A stretch of DNA of 64,000 bases from Pseudomonas sp. IB20 (lineage in GTDB: Bacteria; Pseudomonadota; Gammaproteobacteria; Pseudomonadales; Pseudomonadaceae). The notes beneath the pieces were generated by a model, which worked only from the letters and a program-made list of their open reading frames with translations, was not told the origin of the DNA and ran no database searches. A program made the position numbers and the translations under genes. Positions 1-7,694 of this stretch are shown piece after piece (the stretch's first letter is position 1; every line of letters begins with the position of its first letter). The stretch spans positions 3,904,302 to 3,968,301 of the forward strand of contig NZ_CP046103.1 of NCBI RefSeq assembly GCF_009707325.1. Direction: 5' to 3'.

Positions 1-1
1 G

Positions 2-1531
2 GAAACCTGGCACATGGACATTGAAGAGTTCATCGAGCTGCGCAAGAACACCGGTGATGATCGTCGTCGTACCCACGACATGAACACCGCCAACTGGATC
101 CCTGACCTGTTCATGAAGCGCGTCTTCGATGACGGCCCGTGGACCCTGTTCTCGCCATCCGAAGTGCCAGACCTGCACGACCTGACCGGCAAGGCCTTCG
201 AAGAGCGTTACGAGTACTACGAAGCGCTGTCCCAGTACCCGGGCAAGATCAAGCTGTTCAAGACCATCCAGGCCAAAGACCTGTGGCGCAAAATGCTGTC
301 CATGCTGTTCGAAACCGGCCACCCATGGTTGACCTTCAAAGACCCGTGCAACCTGCGTAGCCCGCAGCAGCACGTCGGCGTGGTCCACAGCTCGAACCTG
401 TGCACCGAGATCACCTTGAACACCAACAAGGACGAGATCGCCGTTTGCAACCTGGGCTCGATCAACCTGCCGAACCACATCGTCAACGGCAAGTTGGACA
501 CCGTGAAGCTTGCACGCACCGTGAACACCGCCGTTCGCATGCTCGATAACGTTATCGACATCAACTACTACTCGGTACCACAGGCGCAGAACTCCAACTT
601 CAAGCACCGTCCGGTTGGCTTGGGCATCATGGGCTTCCAGGACGCTTTGTACCTGCAGCACATTCCTTACGGTTCGGATGCTGCGGTCGAGTTCGCCGAC
701 AAGTCCATGGAAGCGGTCAGCTACTACGCGATCCAGGCTTCCTGCGACCTGGCCGACGAGCGCGGTGCCTACGAGACGTTCCAGGGTTCACTGTGGTCCA
801 AAGGCATCCTGCCGCTGGATTCGCAACAGATCCTGATCGAGCAACGTGGCCAGAAGTACATCGACGTTGACCTGAACGAATCCCTGGACTGGGCGCCGGT
901 ACGTGCCCGTGTGCAGAAAGGCATTCGTAACTCCAACATCATGGCCATCGCACCGACCGCGACCATCGCCAACATTACCGGCGTATCGCAGTCGATCGAA
1001 CCGACCTACCAGAACCTGTATGTGAAATCGAACCTGTCGGGCGAATTCACCGTGATCAACCCGTACCTGGTTCGCGACCTGAAAGCCCGCGGCCTGTGGG
1101 ACTCGGTCATGATCAACGACCTGAAGTACTACGACGGTTCGGTGCAACAGATCGAGCGCATCCCGCAAGAACTCAAAGAGCTCTACGCAACTGCCTTCGA
1201 AGTGGACACCAAGTGGATCGTTGACGCCGCCAGCCGTCGTCAGAAGTGGATCGACCAGGCTCAGTCGCTGAACCTGTACATCGCCGGCGCTTCGGGCAAG
1301 AAGCTCGACGTGACCTACCGCATGGCGTGGTACCGTGGCCTGAAAACCACTTACTACCTCCGTGCCCTGGCCGCGACCAGCACCGAGAAGTCGACCATCA
1401 ACACCGGTAAGCTGAACGCAGTGTCCAGCGGCAACCACGGTGATGATTCGGTACTCGCAGCGCCAGCCGGCCCGGCACCTGTGCCAAAGGCCTGCGCGAT
1501 TGATGAGCCGGATTGCGAAGCTTGCCAATAA
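2..1531 (+). CDS. nrdA: Ribonucleoside-diphosphate reductase class Ia, alpha subunit (3' part)
   Basis: Catalytic large subunit that reduces ribonucleoside diphosphates to deoxy forms in the cytoplasm with NrdB as radical partner. The frame is open from base 2 (ETWHMDIEEF...), so about 509 C-terminal residues are present and the N-terminal ATP-cone region lies upstream of the window. Visible hallmarks are SNLCTEI near base 390, the Asn-x-Cys-x-Glu radical triad; AVCNLGSINL, the partner redox cysteine; the Tyr-Tyr pair in KTTYYLR, part of the radical transfer path; and a C-terminal CEAC shuttle pair in PDCEACQ. It ends just before a two-hairpin terminator. nrdB, normally adjacent, is at 45 kb on the same strand. 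Identification is secure; only the missing 5' end is uncertain. Confidence 0.96.
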   Translation, partial: ETWHMDIEEFIELRKNTGDDRRRTHDMNTANWIPDLFMKRVFDDGPWTLFSPSEVPDLHDLTGKAFEERYEYYEALSQYPGKIKLFKTIQAKDLWRKMLSMLFETGHPWLTFKDPCNLRSPQQHVGVVHSSNLCTEITLNTNKDEIAVCNLGSINLPNHIVNGKLDTVKLARTVNTAVRMLDNVIDINYYSVPQAQNSNFKHRPVGLGIMGFQDALYLQHIPYGSDAAVEFADKSMEAVSYYAIQASCDLADERGAYETFQGSLWSKGILPLDSQQILIEQRGQKYIDVDLNESLDWAPVRARVQKGIRNSNIMAIAPTATIANITGVSQSIEPTYQNLYVKSNLSGEFTVINPYLVRDLKARGLWDSVMINDLKYYDGSVQQIERIPQELKELYATAFEVDTKWIVDAASRRQKWIDQAQSLNLYIAGASGKKLDVTYRMAWYRGLKTTYYLRALAATSTEKSTINTGKLNAVSSGNHGDDSVLAAPAGPAPVPKACAIDEPDCEACQ

Positions 1532-1540
1532 GCTGAGCCA

Positions 1541-1612
1541 ATCCAGGGCTTGAACGCCCTGGATTGAAAAAGCCCGATAGACCCTGATTGCATGGGGCTT
1601 ATCGGGCTTTTT
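1541..1612 (+). terminator. Double hairpin terminator after nrdA
   Basis: Two stem-loops follow the nrdA stop. The first is a 9-bp stem (ATCCAGGGC with GCCCTGGAT, 1541-1564). The second pairs AAAAAGCCCGATA with TATCGGGCTTTTT (1567-1612) and ends in a T-run, as expected of an intrinsic terminator. Confidence 0.88.
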
Positions 1613-1627
1613 CGTTTCTCGCCCCTA

Positions 1628-1745
1628 GAGGAACGCGTACGCAATACCCTGCTTCGGCGCGCCACCTCGTCTTCCCCACAACTCCACTCGCCCATCGATG
1701 ACCGCCATCGAGTGGCGATCATAGGCCACGACACCGAGCTTACCG
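1628..1745 (-). pseudogene. Possible RCC1-repeat remnant
   Basis: The stretch between the nrdA terminator and the flgE-side terminator (about 310 bp) has no convincing intact gene. On the minus strand one frame encodes DRHSMAVIDGRVELWG, which resembles one RCC1 blade (His-Ser-x-Ala-x-x-x-Asp-Gly-x-Val-x-x-Trp-Gly). RCC1-like proteins need several such repeats and only one is visible, so this would be a decayed fragment if real. No start with a ribosome binding site is evident. Confidence 0.22.
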
Positions 1746-1926
1746 CTCGCCAGCCGCGTCGAAACCACGCGCTCCACGCGCGCTTCCCTCCCACAGTGCA
1801 TAGCCCGCCATTTACTTACCCCTATAGTCGCTGGACGACGTTCGTCCGTTGGCTCATAAGTGGCGAAATTGGCGTTACGCGTTCCCGCATCGGGGTAAGG
1901 TGAAACAAGCAGTAAATGACTAAGTA

Positions 1927-1974
1927 GCGCACACAAAAAAGGCCCCTCGATCGAGGGGCCTTTTTTGTGTGCGC
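1927..1974. terminator. Perfect 48-bp palindromic bidirectional terminator
   Basis: A self-complementary palindrome with 24-base arms and no loop spacer. The core is GGCCCCTCGATCGAGGGGCC, flanked by A6 and T6 runs, so it can terminate in both directions. It sits 19 bases downstream of the flgE stop (minus strand). Confidence 0.85.
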
Positions 1975-1993
1975 TGGTACTTGAGCGACGATA

Positions 1994-3310
1994 TCAGGTC
2001 ATCTGAATGATGGTCTGCATGATGGTGCTCTGGGTGGAGATGGTCTTGGCGTTCGCCTGGTAGTTGCTCTGGGCCTTGATCAGGTCCACCAGCTCGCTGG
2101 TCAGGTTGACGTTGGAGTTCTCCAGGGAGTTGGCCACGATCGAACCCAGGGTACCGGATTGCGGGGAATCGTAACCCGGCTGGCCCGACGCGAAAGTCTC
2201 TCTCCAGGTAGTGCCGCCGGCTGGCTGCAAGCCCTGCTCGTTGTTAAAGCTGGCCAGGGAGATCTGGCCGATAGCCTTGCTCTGCTGGTTACTGAAGGTG
2301 GCGAACAGCACACCGCTGCCATCGATCTTCAGGCCGGTGATCTGGCCGGTGGCGTAGCCATCGGTAACCGGTGGGTTACGGTAGCTGGCCGAGTTGTACT
2401 GGGTGACGGTGCCCATGTTAATGGCGATGCCGTCTTTGTTCGCCGTCGCATCGTTAGCCTTCCATACGCCATCGGTCACCGTGCCAGGCACCCAATCCTT
2501 GATGGTCAAGGTGTTACCGGCAACCCCCCCGGTCACGATGCTCTTGAGATTACCGGCACCATCGAAGCTCAAGGTCGACGGCACAGGCGCCGTCACGCCA
2601 GCACCAGTACCGGTAGGGGCCGAACCATCAGGATTGCGGCCATCGATCAAGGTGTAGGCCTGCCACTGGTTGGCATCGGTTTTCACCAGGTACTGCACCA
2701 TCGGGTGTGCGTTGCCCTGGGAATCGTACAATGTGGTGCTGTATTGCGTGGTGAAGGTCTCGGACTTGGTTGGATCAAACGGGTTCTTGGTCTGATCGAT
2801 CACCGGCGACGAGGAGTTCAGGTTACTGCTGGAGTCCACCTTGGTGGAGGCCTTCGGTGGCAGGTTCGACAGGTTCAGTTGCAGGTCGACCAGGCCGCCC
2901 TTAGTGATCTTGCCATTCTCATCCGCGGCATAACCCTGCAGACGCGAGGTGCCGGTGTTGTTGGTGATATAGCCGTCTTTGTCAGCACGGAAAGCACCAC
3001 TGCGGGTGTATTCCAGCGAACCGTCGCTGCCCTTCTGTACGAAGAAGCCGCCACCCTGGATCGCCATGTCCAGAATACCGCCACTGCCGTTAACGTCGCC
3101 CTGGGTGAACTGCTGAGACACCGCCGCCAGGTTCACACCATTGCCGATGCTGTTCTGGCCGGTGCCCAGCTTGGAGGCCGCGTAAATGTCCGCGAATTCC
3201 GCACGGGACGACTTGAAGCCAGTGGTCGCAACGTTGGCGATGTTGTTGCCGGTCACGTCCAGTTGTTTGTTGGCCGCATAGAGGCCGCTAAGGCCGATAT
3301 TAAAAGACAT
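1994..3310 (-). CDS. flgE: Flagellar hook protein FlgE
   Basis: Structural subunit of the flagellar hook, the universal joint between rod and filament, exported by the flagellar type III apparatus. The 438-residue protein begins with the rod/hook signature (SGLYAANKQLDVTGNNIANVATTGFKSSR) and ends with the conserved C-terminal helix (ELVDLIKAQSNYQANAKTISTQSTIMQ), which form the inner tube. The middle is a Ser/Thr/Gly-rich variable domain, as is usual for hook proteins. It is the last gene of flgBCDE and starts 31 bases after flgD. flgF does not follow; the next gene is nrdA on the other strand, so the hook/rod operon is broken here compared with the common flgB-to-flgL arrangement. Confidence 0.95.
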   Translation of the reverse strand: MSFNIGLSGLYAANKQLDVTGNNIANVATTGFKSSRAEFADIYAASKLGTGQNSIGNGVNLAAVSQQFTQGDVNGSGGILDMAIQGGGFFVQKGSDGSLEYTRSGAFRADKDGYITNNTGTSRLQGYAADENGKITKGGLVDLQLNLSNLPPKASTKVDSSSNLNSSSPVIDQTKNPFDPTKSETFTTQYSTTLYDSQGNAHPMVQYLVKTDANQWQAYTLIDGRNPDGSAPTGTGAGVTAPVPSTLSFDGAGNLKSIVTGGVAGNTLTIKDWVPGTVTDGVWKANDATANKDGIAINMGTVTQYNSASYRNPPVTDGYATGQITGLKIDGSGVLFATFSNQQSKAIGQISLASFNNEQGLQPAGGTTWRETFASGQPGYDSPQSGTLGSIVANSLENSNVNLTSELVDLIKAQSNYQANAKTISTQSTIMQTIIQMT

Positions 3311-3341
3311 GTTTCTCTCCCTCTGCCGTATTTAGCCGGCT

Positions 3342-4067
3342 CTATGTACCGATAGTCTGAATTTGCGACAGCTTGACGCTGCCCATGCCGCCAGCAAGGT
3401 TGAGCAGCATTTCGCCGCCGGTCTTGCTCAAAGTCACGCTGGTTACCGTGGCTGGCAGCGAAGTAGCGAGGGCAACCGAGTCGCCCTTGTCGCTCTTGGT
3501 GGTGGCATTGAAGGTGTAAGTGCCAGCAGGCGCGACCTCACCTTTGTCGTTCTTGCCATCCCAGATAAAGCTGGCATCGCCGGCACTCTGCGCACCCATG
3601 TCGAGGGTGCGTACCACGTTGCCGTCCTTGTCGGTGATCTTCACGGAGACGTTGCCCGTCGCCGCCGTCACCGCCACTGAGCCGGTCATGCTCTTGCTGG
3701 TATCAACCATGGCCTTGTCGGTCTGGGTGATGATCGAACGCCCCACCAGCGACGACGCTTGCAGCGCTTGCGACGAACTGAAGTTGCTGGAGATCGCATT
3801 CACCGAGTCGTTCAGGGTGTTGATGCCTTCCAGGCTGCTGAACTGTGCCAGTTGCGCCACGAACGCACCGTTGTCCTGAGGCGACAGCGGGTTCTGGTTT
3901 TTGAGCTGGGTCACCAGCAGTTGCAGGAATGCGTCCTTGCCGAGCGACTGGTTACCCGTCGCGGCCTTGGAAGCAGCACCGACACCGCTGTTGTCCGTCG
4001 CAGTCTTGACCTTGGCGTTAAAAAGGTTCTGGACTGCCGTGTTGTTAGTGGTATCAACGATGGCCAT
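3342..4067 (-). CDS. flgD: Flagellar hook assembly (cap) protein FlgD
   Basis: Scaffolding cap required for hook polymerisation; it is not part of the finished hook. The 241-residue protein has the family's N-terminal region with the conserved GKDAFLQLLVTQLKNQNPLSPQDNGAFVAQLAQFSSLEG segment (about residues 43-82), then a Gly/Thr-rich C-terminal part with FlgD Ig-like and Tudor-like folds (DKDGNVVRTLDMG...FIWDGKNDKGEVAPAGTY). It lies between flgC and flgE in the sigma-54 hook operon, 16 bases after flgC. Length and motifs match the family. Confidence 0.95.
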   Translation of the reverse strand: MAIVDTTNNTAVQNLFNAKVKTATDNSGVGAASKAATGNQSLGKDAFLQLLVTQLKNQNPLSPQDNGAFVAQLAQFSSLEGINTLNDSVNAISSNFSSSQALQASSLVGRSIITQTDKAMVDTSKSMTGSVAVTAATGNVSVKITDKDGNVVRTLDMGAQSAGDASFIWDGKNDKGEVAPAGTYTFNATTKSDKGDSVALATSLPATVTSVTLSKTGGEMLLNLAGGMGSVKLSQIQTIGT

Positions 4068-4083
4068 TATTTGGCGCCCCTTA

Positions 4084-4527
4084 TCACTGACCCAGGGTCA
4101 GGACCTTCTGCATCATGGTTTTGGCGGTGTTCATCATTTCCGCGTTGGTCTGGAACGAGCGGCTGGCGGAAATCATGTCGGCCATTTCCTCGACCACGTT
4201 GACGTTGGGGTAGTAGACATAACCCTTTTCGTTCGCGGCGGGATGGTTAGGCTCATAACGGGCTTCCAGGTTGCTCTGGTCTTCGACCACACCAAGCACC
4301 TGCACGCCTTGGCCCGCCGCATCCTGGTTCTGGAACAGTGAATCGCTACCGCCGCTCTGGCCACCCTGGAACATGGTGGCAAACACCGGGTGACGGGCGC
4401 GGTAGGTCTGGTCAATGCTCGAAGACACGGTCTCGGCGTTGGCGATGTTACTGGCGACGGTGTTCAGGCGCGTGGTCTGCGCGCTCATGCCACTGCCGGC
4501 AATATTGAAAACACTGGCTAAAGACAT
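4084..4527 (-). CDS. flgC: Flagellar basal-body rod protein FlgC
   Basis: Proximal rod component of the flagellar basal body in the periplasm. The 147 residues begin MSLASVFNIAGSGMSAQTTRLNTVASNIANAETV, the rod-protein helix with the ASNIANAxT signature, and finish with the paired C-terminal helix containing SFQTNAEMMNTAKTMMQKVL. It starts 3 bases after the flgB stop, so the two are almost certainly cotranslated. Confidence 0.95.
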   Translation of the reverse strand: MSLASVFNIAGSGMSAQTTRLNTVASNIANAETVSSSIDQTYRARHPVFATMFQGGQSGGSDSLFQNQDAAGQGVQVLGVVEDQSNLEARYEPNHPAANEKGYVYYPNVNVVEEMADMISASRSFQTNAEMMNTAKTMMQKVLTLGQ

Positions 4528-4530
4528 GGC

Positions 4531-4938
4531 TTACTCTCCACGCAGGGCTGACATCAGCCCTTTGAATTTACTGTTGAGCAGGGTGAAGCTGGCCTGGAAG
4601 TTCACCGAGTTCTCGGCGTAGGCCGATTGCTCCAGCTGGGCGTCGACGGTGTTCTGGTCGATCGATGGCTGCATCGGCGTGCGATACAGCAGCGACTCGT
4701 CGCCACTGCTCAGGCCTTGCGCTTCGATATGACGGCTATTGGTCATATTCAAGGCGAAGGTGCCGTTCTTGTTCTTGTCCTGCTGTGCGGCGAGCACGGC
4801 GGAGAAGTCCAAGTCCCGAGCTTTGTAGTTCGGGGTATCGGCGTTGGCAATGTTGTTGGCCAGGACTTCAGCACGCTGGGCGCGGAAGCCCAGGGCTTGT
4901 TCGTGGATACCGAGCGCTTTATCGAAGCTGATGCTCAT
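4531..4938 (-). CDS. flgB: Flagellar basal-body rod protein FlgB
   Basis: First gene of the flgBCDE operon, encoding a proximal rod protein (135 residues). The N-terminal rod signature is ALGFRAQRAEVLANNIANADTPNYKARDLDF and the C-terminus has the complementary helix (NFQASFTLLNSKFKGLMSALRGE). An AAAGG ribosome binding site precedes the ATG by about ten bases. A sigma-54 promoter lies about 45 bases upstream (4982-4998), in line with FleQ/RpoN control of class II/III flagellar genes in Pseudomonas. Confidence 0.95.
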   Translation of the reverse strand: MSISFDKALGIHEQALGFRAQRAEVLANNIANADTPNYKARDLDFSAVLAAQQDKNKNGTFALNMTNSRHIEAQGLSSGDESLLYRTPMQPSIDQNTVDAQLEQSAYAENSVNFQASFTLLNSKFKGLMSALRGE

Positions 4939-4981
4939 GGCGGAAACCTTTAGGCTGACCTGCTTTTCGTATCTGGGTTAT

Positions 4982-4998
4982 AGCAAGGCGCATGCCAA
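4982..4998 (-). promoter_or_regulatory. Sigma-54 promoter for flgBCDE
   Basis: On the minus strand TTGGCATGCGCCTTGCT matches the -24/-12 consensus YTGGCACGN4TTGCW, with GG and GC exactly 12 bases apart. The predicted start is near 4972, leaving a leader of about 34 bases before the flgB ATG. Confidence 0.8.
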
Positions 4999-5082
4999 TT
5001 CCCTTAAGGCCCGTAATTCAAGGGGTTGCGGGATGTTTGCCAGCGGCAATGCCAGAAAAGCGGCAACGGTCTTCCGCGTGGC

Positions 5083-5120
5083 GCCAGTAAAGCGGCAATG
5101 GCGGTTGCCGCTTTACTGGC
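5083..5120. repeat. Strong intergenic hairpin between flgB and the lectin-like gene
   Basis: A perfect 16-bp stem (GCCAGTAAAGCGGCAA with its complement) encloses a 6-base loop. Partial copies of the same arm lie at 5051-5069 and 5121-5132. There is no T-run, so it is a structured repeat rather than an intrinsic terminator. Confidence 0.6.
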
Positions 5121-5173
5121 GGCGGCAACGGTGAGAGGCGAACGTCGAGGTTGTTGAGTGACCACTTGTCTGC

Positions 5174-5191
5174 ACTGTCATTTCTGACAGT
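5174..5191. promoter_or_regulatory. Inverted repeat, candidate operator
   Basis: ACTGTCA-TTTC-TGACAGT is a perfect 7+4+7 inverted repeat 66 bases upstream of the lectin-like reading frame at 5257. It resembles a dimeric regulator site; the regulator is unknown. Confidence 0.4.
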
Positions 5192-5256
5192 TGCGCTGTA
5201 CGTCGCCTCGAATGCCTTATTAGCAGACGTCCCACCGTGCCTGGCAGAGGTTAAAA

Positions 5257-5720
5257 ATGTTGAACATTCCGCCTCCAAAATTTAACGAACAAGATTCAGT
5301 GGTCCCCATCCCGAATCTGAACACCCTGCTTATTCTCGGCGACAGCGCCAAGTTGACGCTCGATTTCCCCGTCCAAGCCGGCGACATGATCTATCTGACA
5401 TTGAGCAGCAGCGTCCTCGGCGGCGAATCATTACCCGTCCCGTGCAGGTGACTGCAGGGCGCACGTATGATTTCAGCTTTGATGTGATTGGAGGCGGCCC
5501 AACCTCCGATGGTTCGAGCCTATATATGACGATGAACGGTCTGCGGATAAGCACCGTCAATGTCCAGAACATTACCCAAGCCTCGCCGCAAACCGGGCGA
5601 GCAACCTTCACCGCCTCCGCCTCCGACACAGCCGGGCGGCTAGGTATTTTCAATGAGGCGGTTCCCAGCGGTGTTCATCGTCTTTCCCTGGGAAATATCC
5701 GAATGACGCTCAGGCCCTGA
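5257..5720 (+). pseudogene. Small beta-sandwich (carbohydrate-binding-like) protein, frameshifted
   Basis: Two adjoining reading frames read as one protein of about 154 residues. The first ends ...LSSSVLGGE then goes out of frame; the second resumes with IITRPVQVTAGRTYDFSF and runs to a stop at 5720. Adding one A at 5424-5427 (GAATC to GAAATC) restores GGEIITRPVQVTAGRTY without loss. The sequence is rich in beta-forming residues (LTLDFPVQAGDMIYLTL, TGRATFTASASDTAGRLGIF, HRLSLGNIRMTL), suggesting a jelly-roll or carbohydrate-binding fold. No signal peptide is seen. I do not recognise the family. The shift may be a genuine mutation or a sequencing error in an A-run. A terminator follows. Confidence 0.6.
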
Positions 5721-5754
5721 GTGACGACGACCAGGTGTCGTCAACACTTTGAGC

Positions 5755-5798
5755 GCATAAAAAACGGGAGGCCTTTGCGGGCCTCCCGTTTTTTATGC
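5755..5798. terminator. Bidirectional terminator
   Basis: The arms GCATAAAAAACGGGAGGCC and GGCCTCCCGTTTTTTATGC are fully complementary around a TTTGCG loop. It separates the lectin-like gene (plus) from cheR (minus) and can serve both. Confidence 0.9.
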
Positions 5799-5809
5799 TC
5801 CAGCGCCGA

Positions 5810-6637
5810 TCACTTGGCTTGGTAAATGATACCGGGACTGCACTGCACCATTTGGTAATGATCCGGCAGACCATTCAGTGCTTCGGATGCACCGAGGAAC
5901 AGGTAACCACCGCGCTTGAGCGTACCGTGGATACGCAACAGGATGTCTTTCTTCACTTCAGCCGAGAAGTAAATCAGTACGTTGCGGCAAAACACCATGT
6001 CGAACTTGCCCAGACTGGCATAGCTATCGAGCAGGTTGAACGAGCGAAACTCCACTCGGCTCTTGATCGGCGCCTTGACCGCCCAACGCCCGGCCCCTTT
6101 CGGGTCGAAGAAACGTTGCAGGCGTTCCGGTGACAAACCACGGCCCAGGGCCAGGCTGTCGTACTCGCCGGTCTTGCAGTTGGTGAGCATAGAGCCCGAC
6201 AAGTCAGTGGCGACAATTTGCGCCCCAGCCTTCAGCTGGCCCATGTTGGTGCGCTCGAACTCGTCGATGGACATCGAGATCGAGTACGGTTCCTGCCCTG
6301 AGGAACAGGCGGCCGACCAAATGCGCAGGCGCTGGCCCGGGCTGGCCTTGATGGCTTCCGGCAGCACTTTGTTCTTGAGCACTTCGAAGGGGTAGGTGTC
6401 GCGAAACCACAGGGTTTCGTTGGTGGTCATGGCATCCACCACCATTTCCTTTAGCCCGCTGCGCGGCTGGCCCTGGATGCGCTGTACCAACTCACCCAGG
6501 GACTTGATGCCCTGCTGCTCCATCAGTTTGTTGAGACGACTGGATACCAGGTACTGCTTGTTTTCACCAAGCAATATGCCACAGGCTTTTTCCAGGAAGA
6601 CCCGGAACTGTTCGAAATCCAAATTACCCGTAGACAC
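5810..6637 (-). CDS. cheR: Chemotaxis protein methyltransferase CheR
   Basis: Transfers methyl groups from S-adenosylmethionine to glutamates on chemoreceptors, resetting sensitivity in chemotaxis. The 275-residue protein has the short N-terminal helical domain (LNKLMEQQGI...MVDAMTTNETLWFRD) followed by the Rossmann methyltransferase domain with the SAM-binding loop LRIWSAACSSGQEPYSISM (about residues 104-122) and the FDMVFCRNVLIYF motif. It lies 44 bases after cheV on the same strand, and the pair sits between flgA and flgBCDE, a standard Pseudomonas order. Confidence 0.95.
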   Translation of the reverse strand: MSTGNLDFEQFRVFLEKACGILLGENKQYLVSSRLNKLMEQQGIKSLGELVQRIQGQPRSGLKEMVVDAMTTNETLWFRDTYPFEVLKNKVLPEAIKASPGQRLRIWSAACSSGQEPYSISMSIDEFERTNMGQLKAGAQIVATDLSGSMLTNCKTGEYDSLALGRGLSPERLQRFFDPKGAGRWAVKAPIKSRVEFRSFNLLDSYASLGKFDMVFCRNVLIYFSAEVKKDILLRIHGTLKRGGYLFLGASEALNGLPDHYQMVQCSPGIIYQAK

Positions 6638-6681
6638 TGATACCGCCTCTAAAATCGTAAGACCGCCAGGGAAAAAGCCCC

Positions 6682-7614
6682 TTAGCCATGATCTGCTGCC
6701 TTGATCCGGTCGACTACCCGGGATGCCAGGTCATCAGGGCGGAATTTGGCCAGAAAGTCATCAGCACCGACCTTCTTGACCATCGCCTGATTGAATACAC
6801 CCGACAACGAAGTATGCAGGATGATATGCAACTTTTGCATGCGTGGATCGTTGCGAATCTCGGCCGTGAGCGTGTAGCCATCCATTTCCGGCATCTCGAT
6901 GTCGGAGATCATCATCAAGAATTCTTCTTCCGGCTTCTTGCCTTCATCCACCAGCTTACGCAGGTAATCCAAGGCCTGGCGACCATCGTTGAGGGCCACC
7001 ACTTCCACACCCACGGTTTGCAGGCAACGGCTCACCTGCTTGCGCGCGACCGAGGAGTCGTCCACGGTCAGCACGCGCAACGAGATCGCCTTGTGCGCCG
7101 TCTCAGCGTCGACGACACCCACCGAAATGGATTCCGAGGTCGGCGCCACTTCGGCGAGGATTTTCTCCACGTCGATGATTTCGACCAACTGGTTATCGAC
7201 CCGCGTCACCGCCGTGAGGTAGTGATCGCGGCCGGTGCCCTTGGGCGGCGGATGGATCTCCTCCCAGTTCATGTTGACGATGCGTTCCACCGAGCGCACC
7301 AGGAAACCCTGGGTCTTGGTGTTGTATTCGGTAATGATCACGAACGGGCTCTGGCGGTCCTGCAAACCTGCAGAACCGGTGGCCAAGGCCAGATCAAGAA
7401 TGGGGATGGTCGCACCACGGATGTTGGCCACGCCACATACCACCGGACTGGACTTGGGCATGATCGTCAGTTTGGGGCACTGCAGCACCTCCCGCACTTT
7501 AAACACATTAATGCCATACAGCTGCTTGCCATCGAGGCGGAACAGCAACAACTCCAGGCGATTCTGCCCTACCAGCTGTGTGCGCTGGTTTACTGAATCC
7601 ATTACTCCTGCCAT
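6682..7614 (-). CDS. cheV: Chemotaxis coupling protein CheV (CheW-REC)
   Basis: Couples receptors to CheA and carries a receiver domain that may act as a phosphate sink. The start chosen is the ATG at 7614 (MAGVMDSVNQRTQLV), which gives 310 residues and matches the family's usual beginning; the frame is open further upstream but adds atypical sequence. An N-terminal CheW domain (about 1-160, LLLFRLDGKQLYGINVFKVREVL) is followed by a receiver domain whose phosphoacceptor is the Asp in MISDIEMPEMDG. It is divergent from flgA with an 80-base gap. Confidence 0.93.
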   Translation of the reverse strand: MAGVMDSVNQRTQLVGQNRLELLLFRLDGKQLYGINVFKVREVLQCPKLTIMPKSSPVVCGVANIRGATIPILDLALATGSAGLQDRQSPFVIITEYNTKTQGFLVRSVERIVNMNWEEIHPPPKGTGRDHYLTAVTRVDNQLVEIIDVEKILAEVAPTSESISVGVVDAETAHKAISLRVLTVDDSSVARKQVSRCLQTVGVEVVALNDGRQALDYLRKLVDEGKKPEEEFLMMISDIEMPEMDGYTLTAEIRNDPRMQKLHIILHTSLSGVFNQAMVKKVGADDFLAKFRPDDLASRVVDRIKAADHG

Positions 7615-7666
7615 GCCCAGACTCCTACGCCAAAACCTAGAGGTACGAAGCGTACCCAACACAAAA

Positions 7667-7682
7667 CGGCACGAGCTTTGCT
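7667..7682 (+). promoter_or_regulatory. Sigma-54 promoter for flgA
   Basis: CGGCACGAGCTTTGCT matches the -24/-12 consensus apart from the first base, with GG and GC 12 bases apart. Transcription would begin near 7693, only two bases before the assigned flgA ATG, so the mRNA would be nearly leaderless or the real start lies further in. Confidence 0.68.
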
Positions 7683-7694
7683 ATTTATTGATTT

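Noticed and set aside
2159..3355. 398-codon plus-strand frame
   Set aside because: Antisense to flgE, no recognisable domain.
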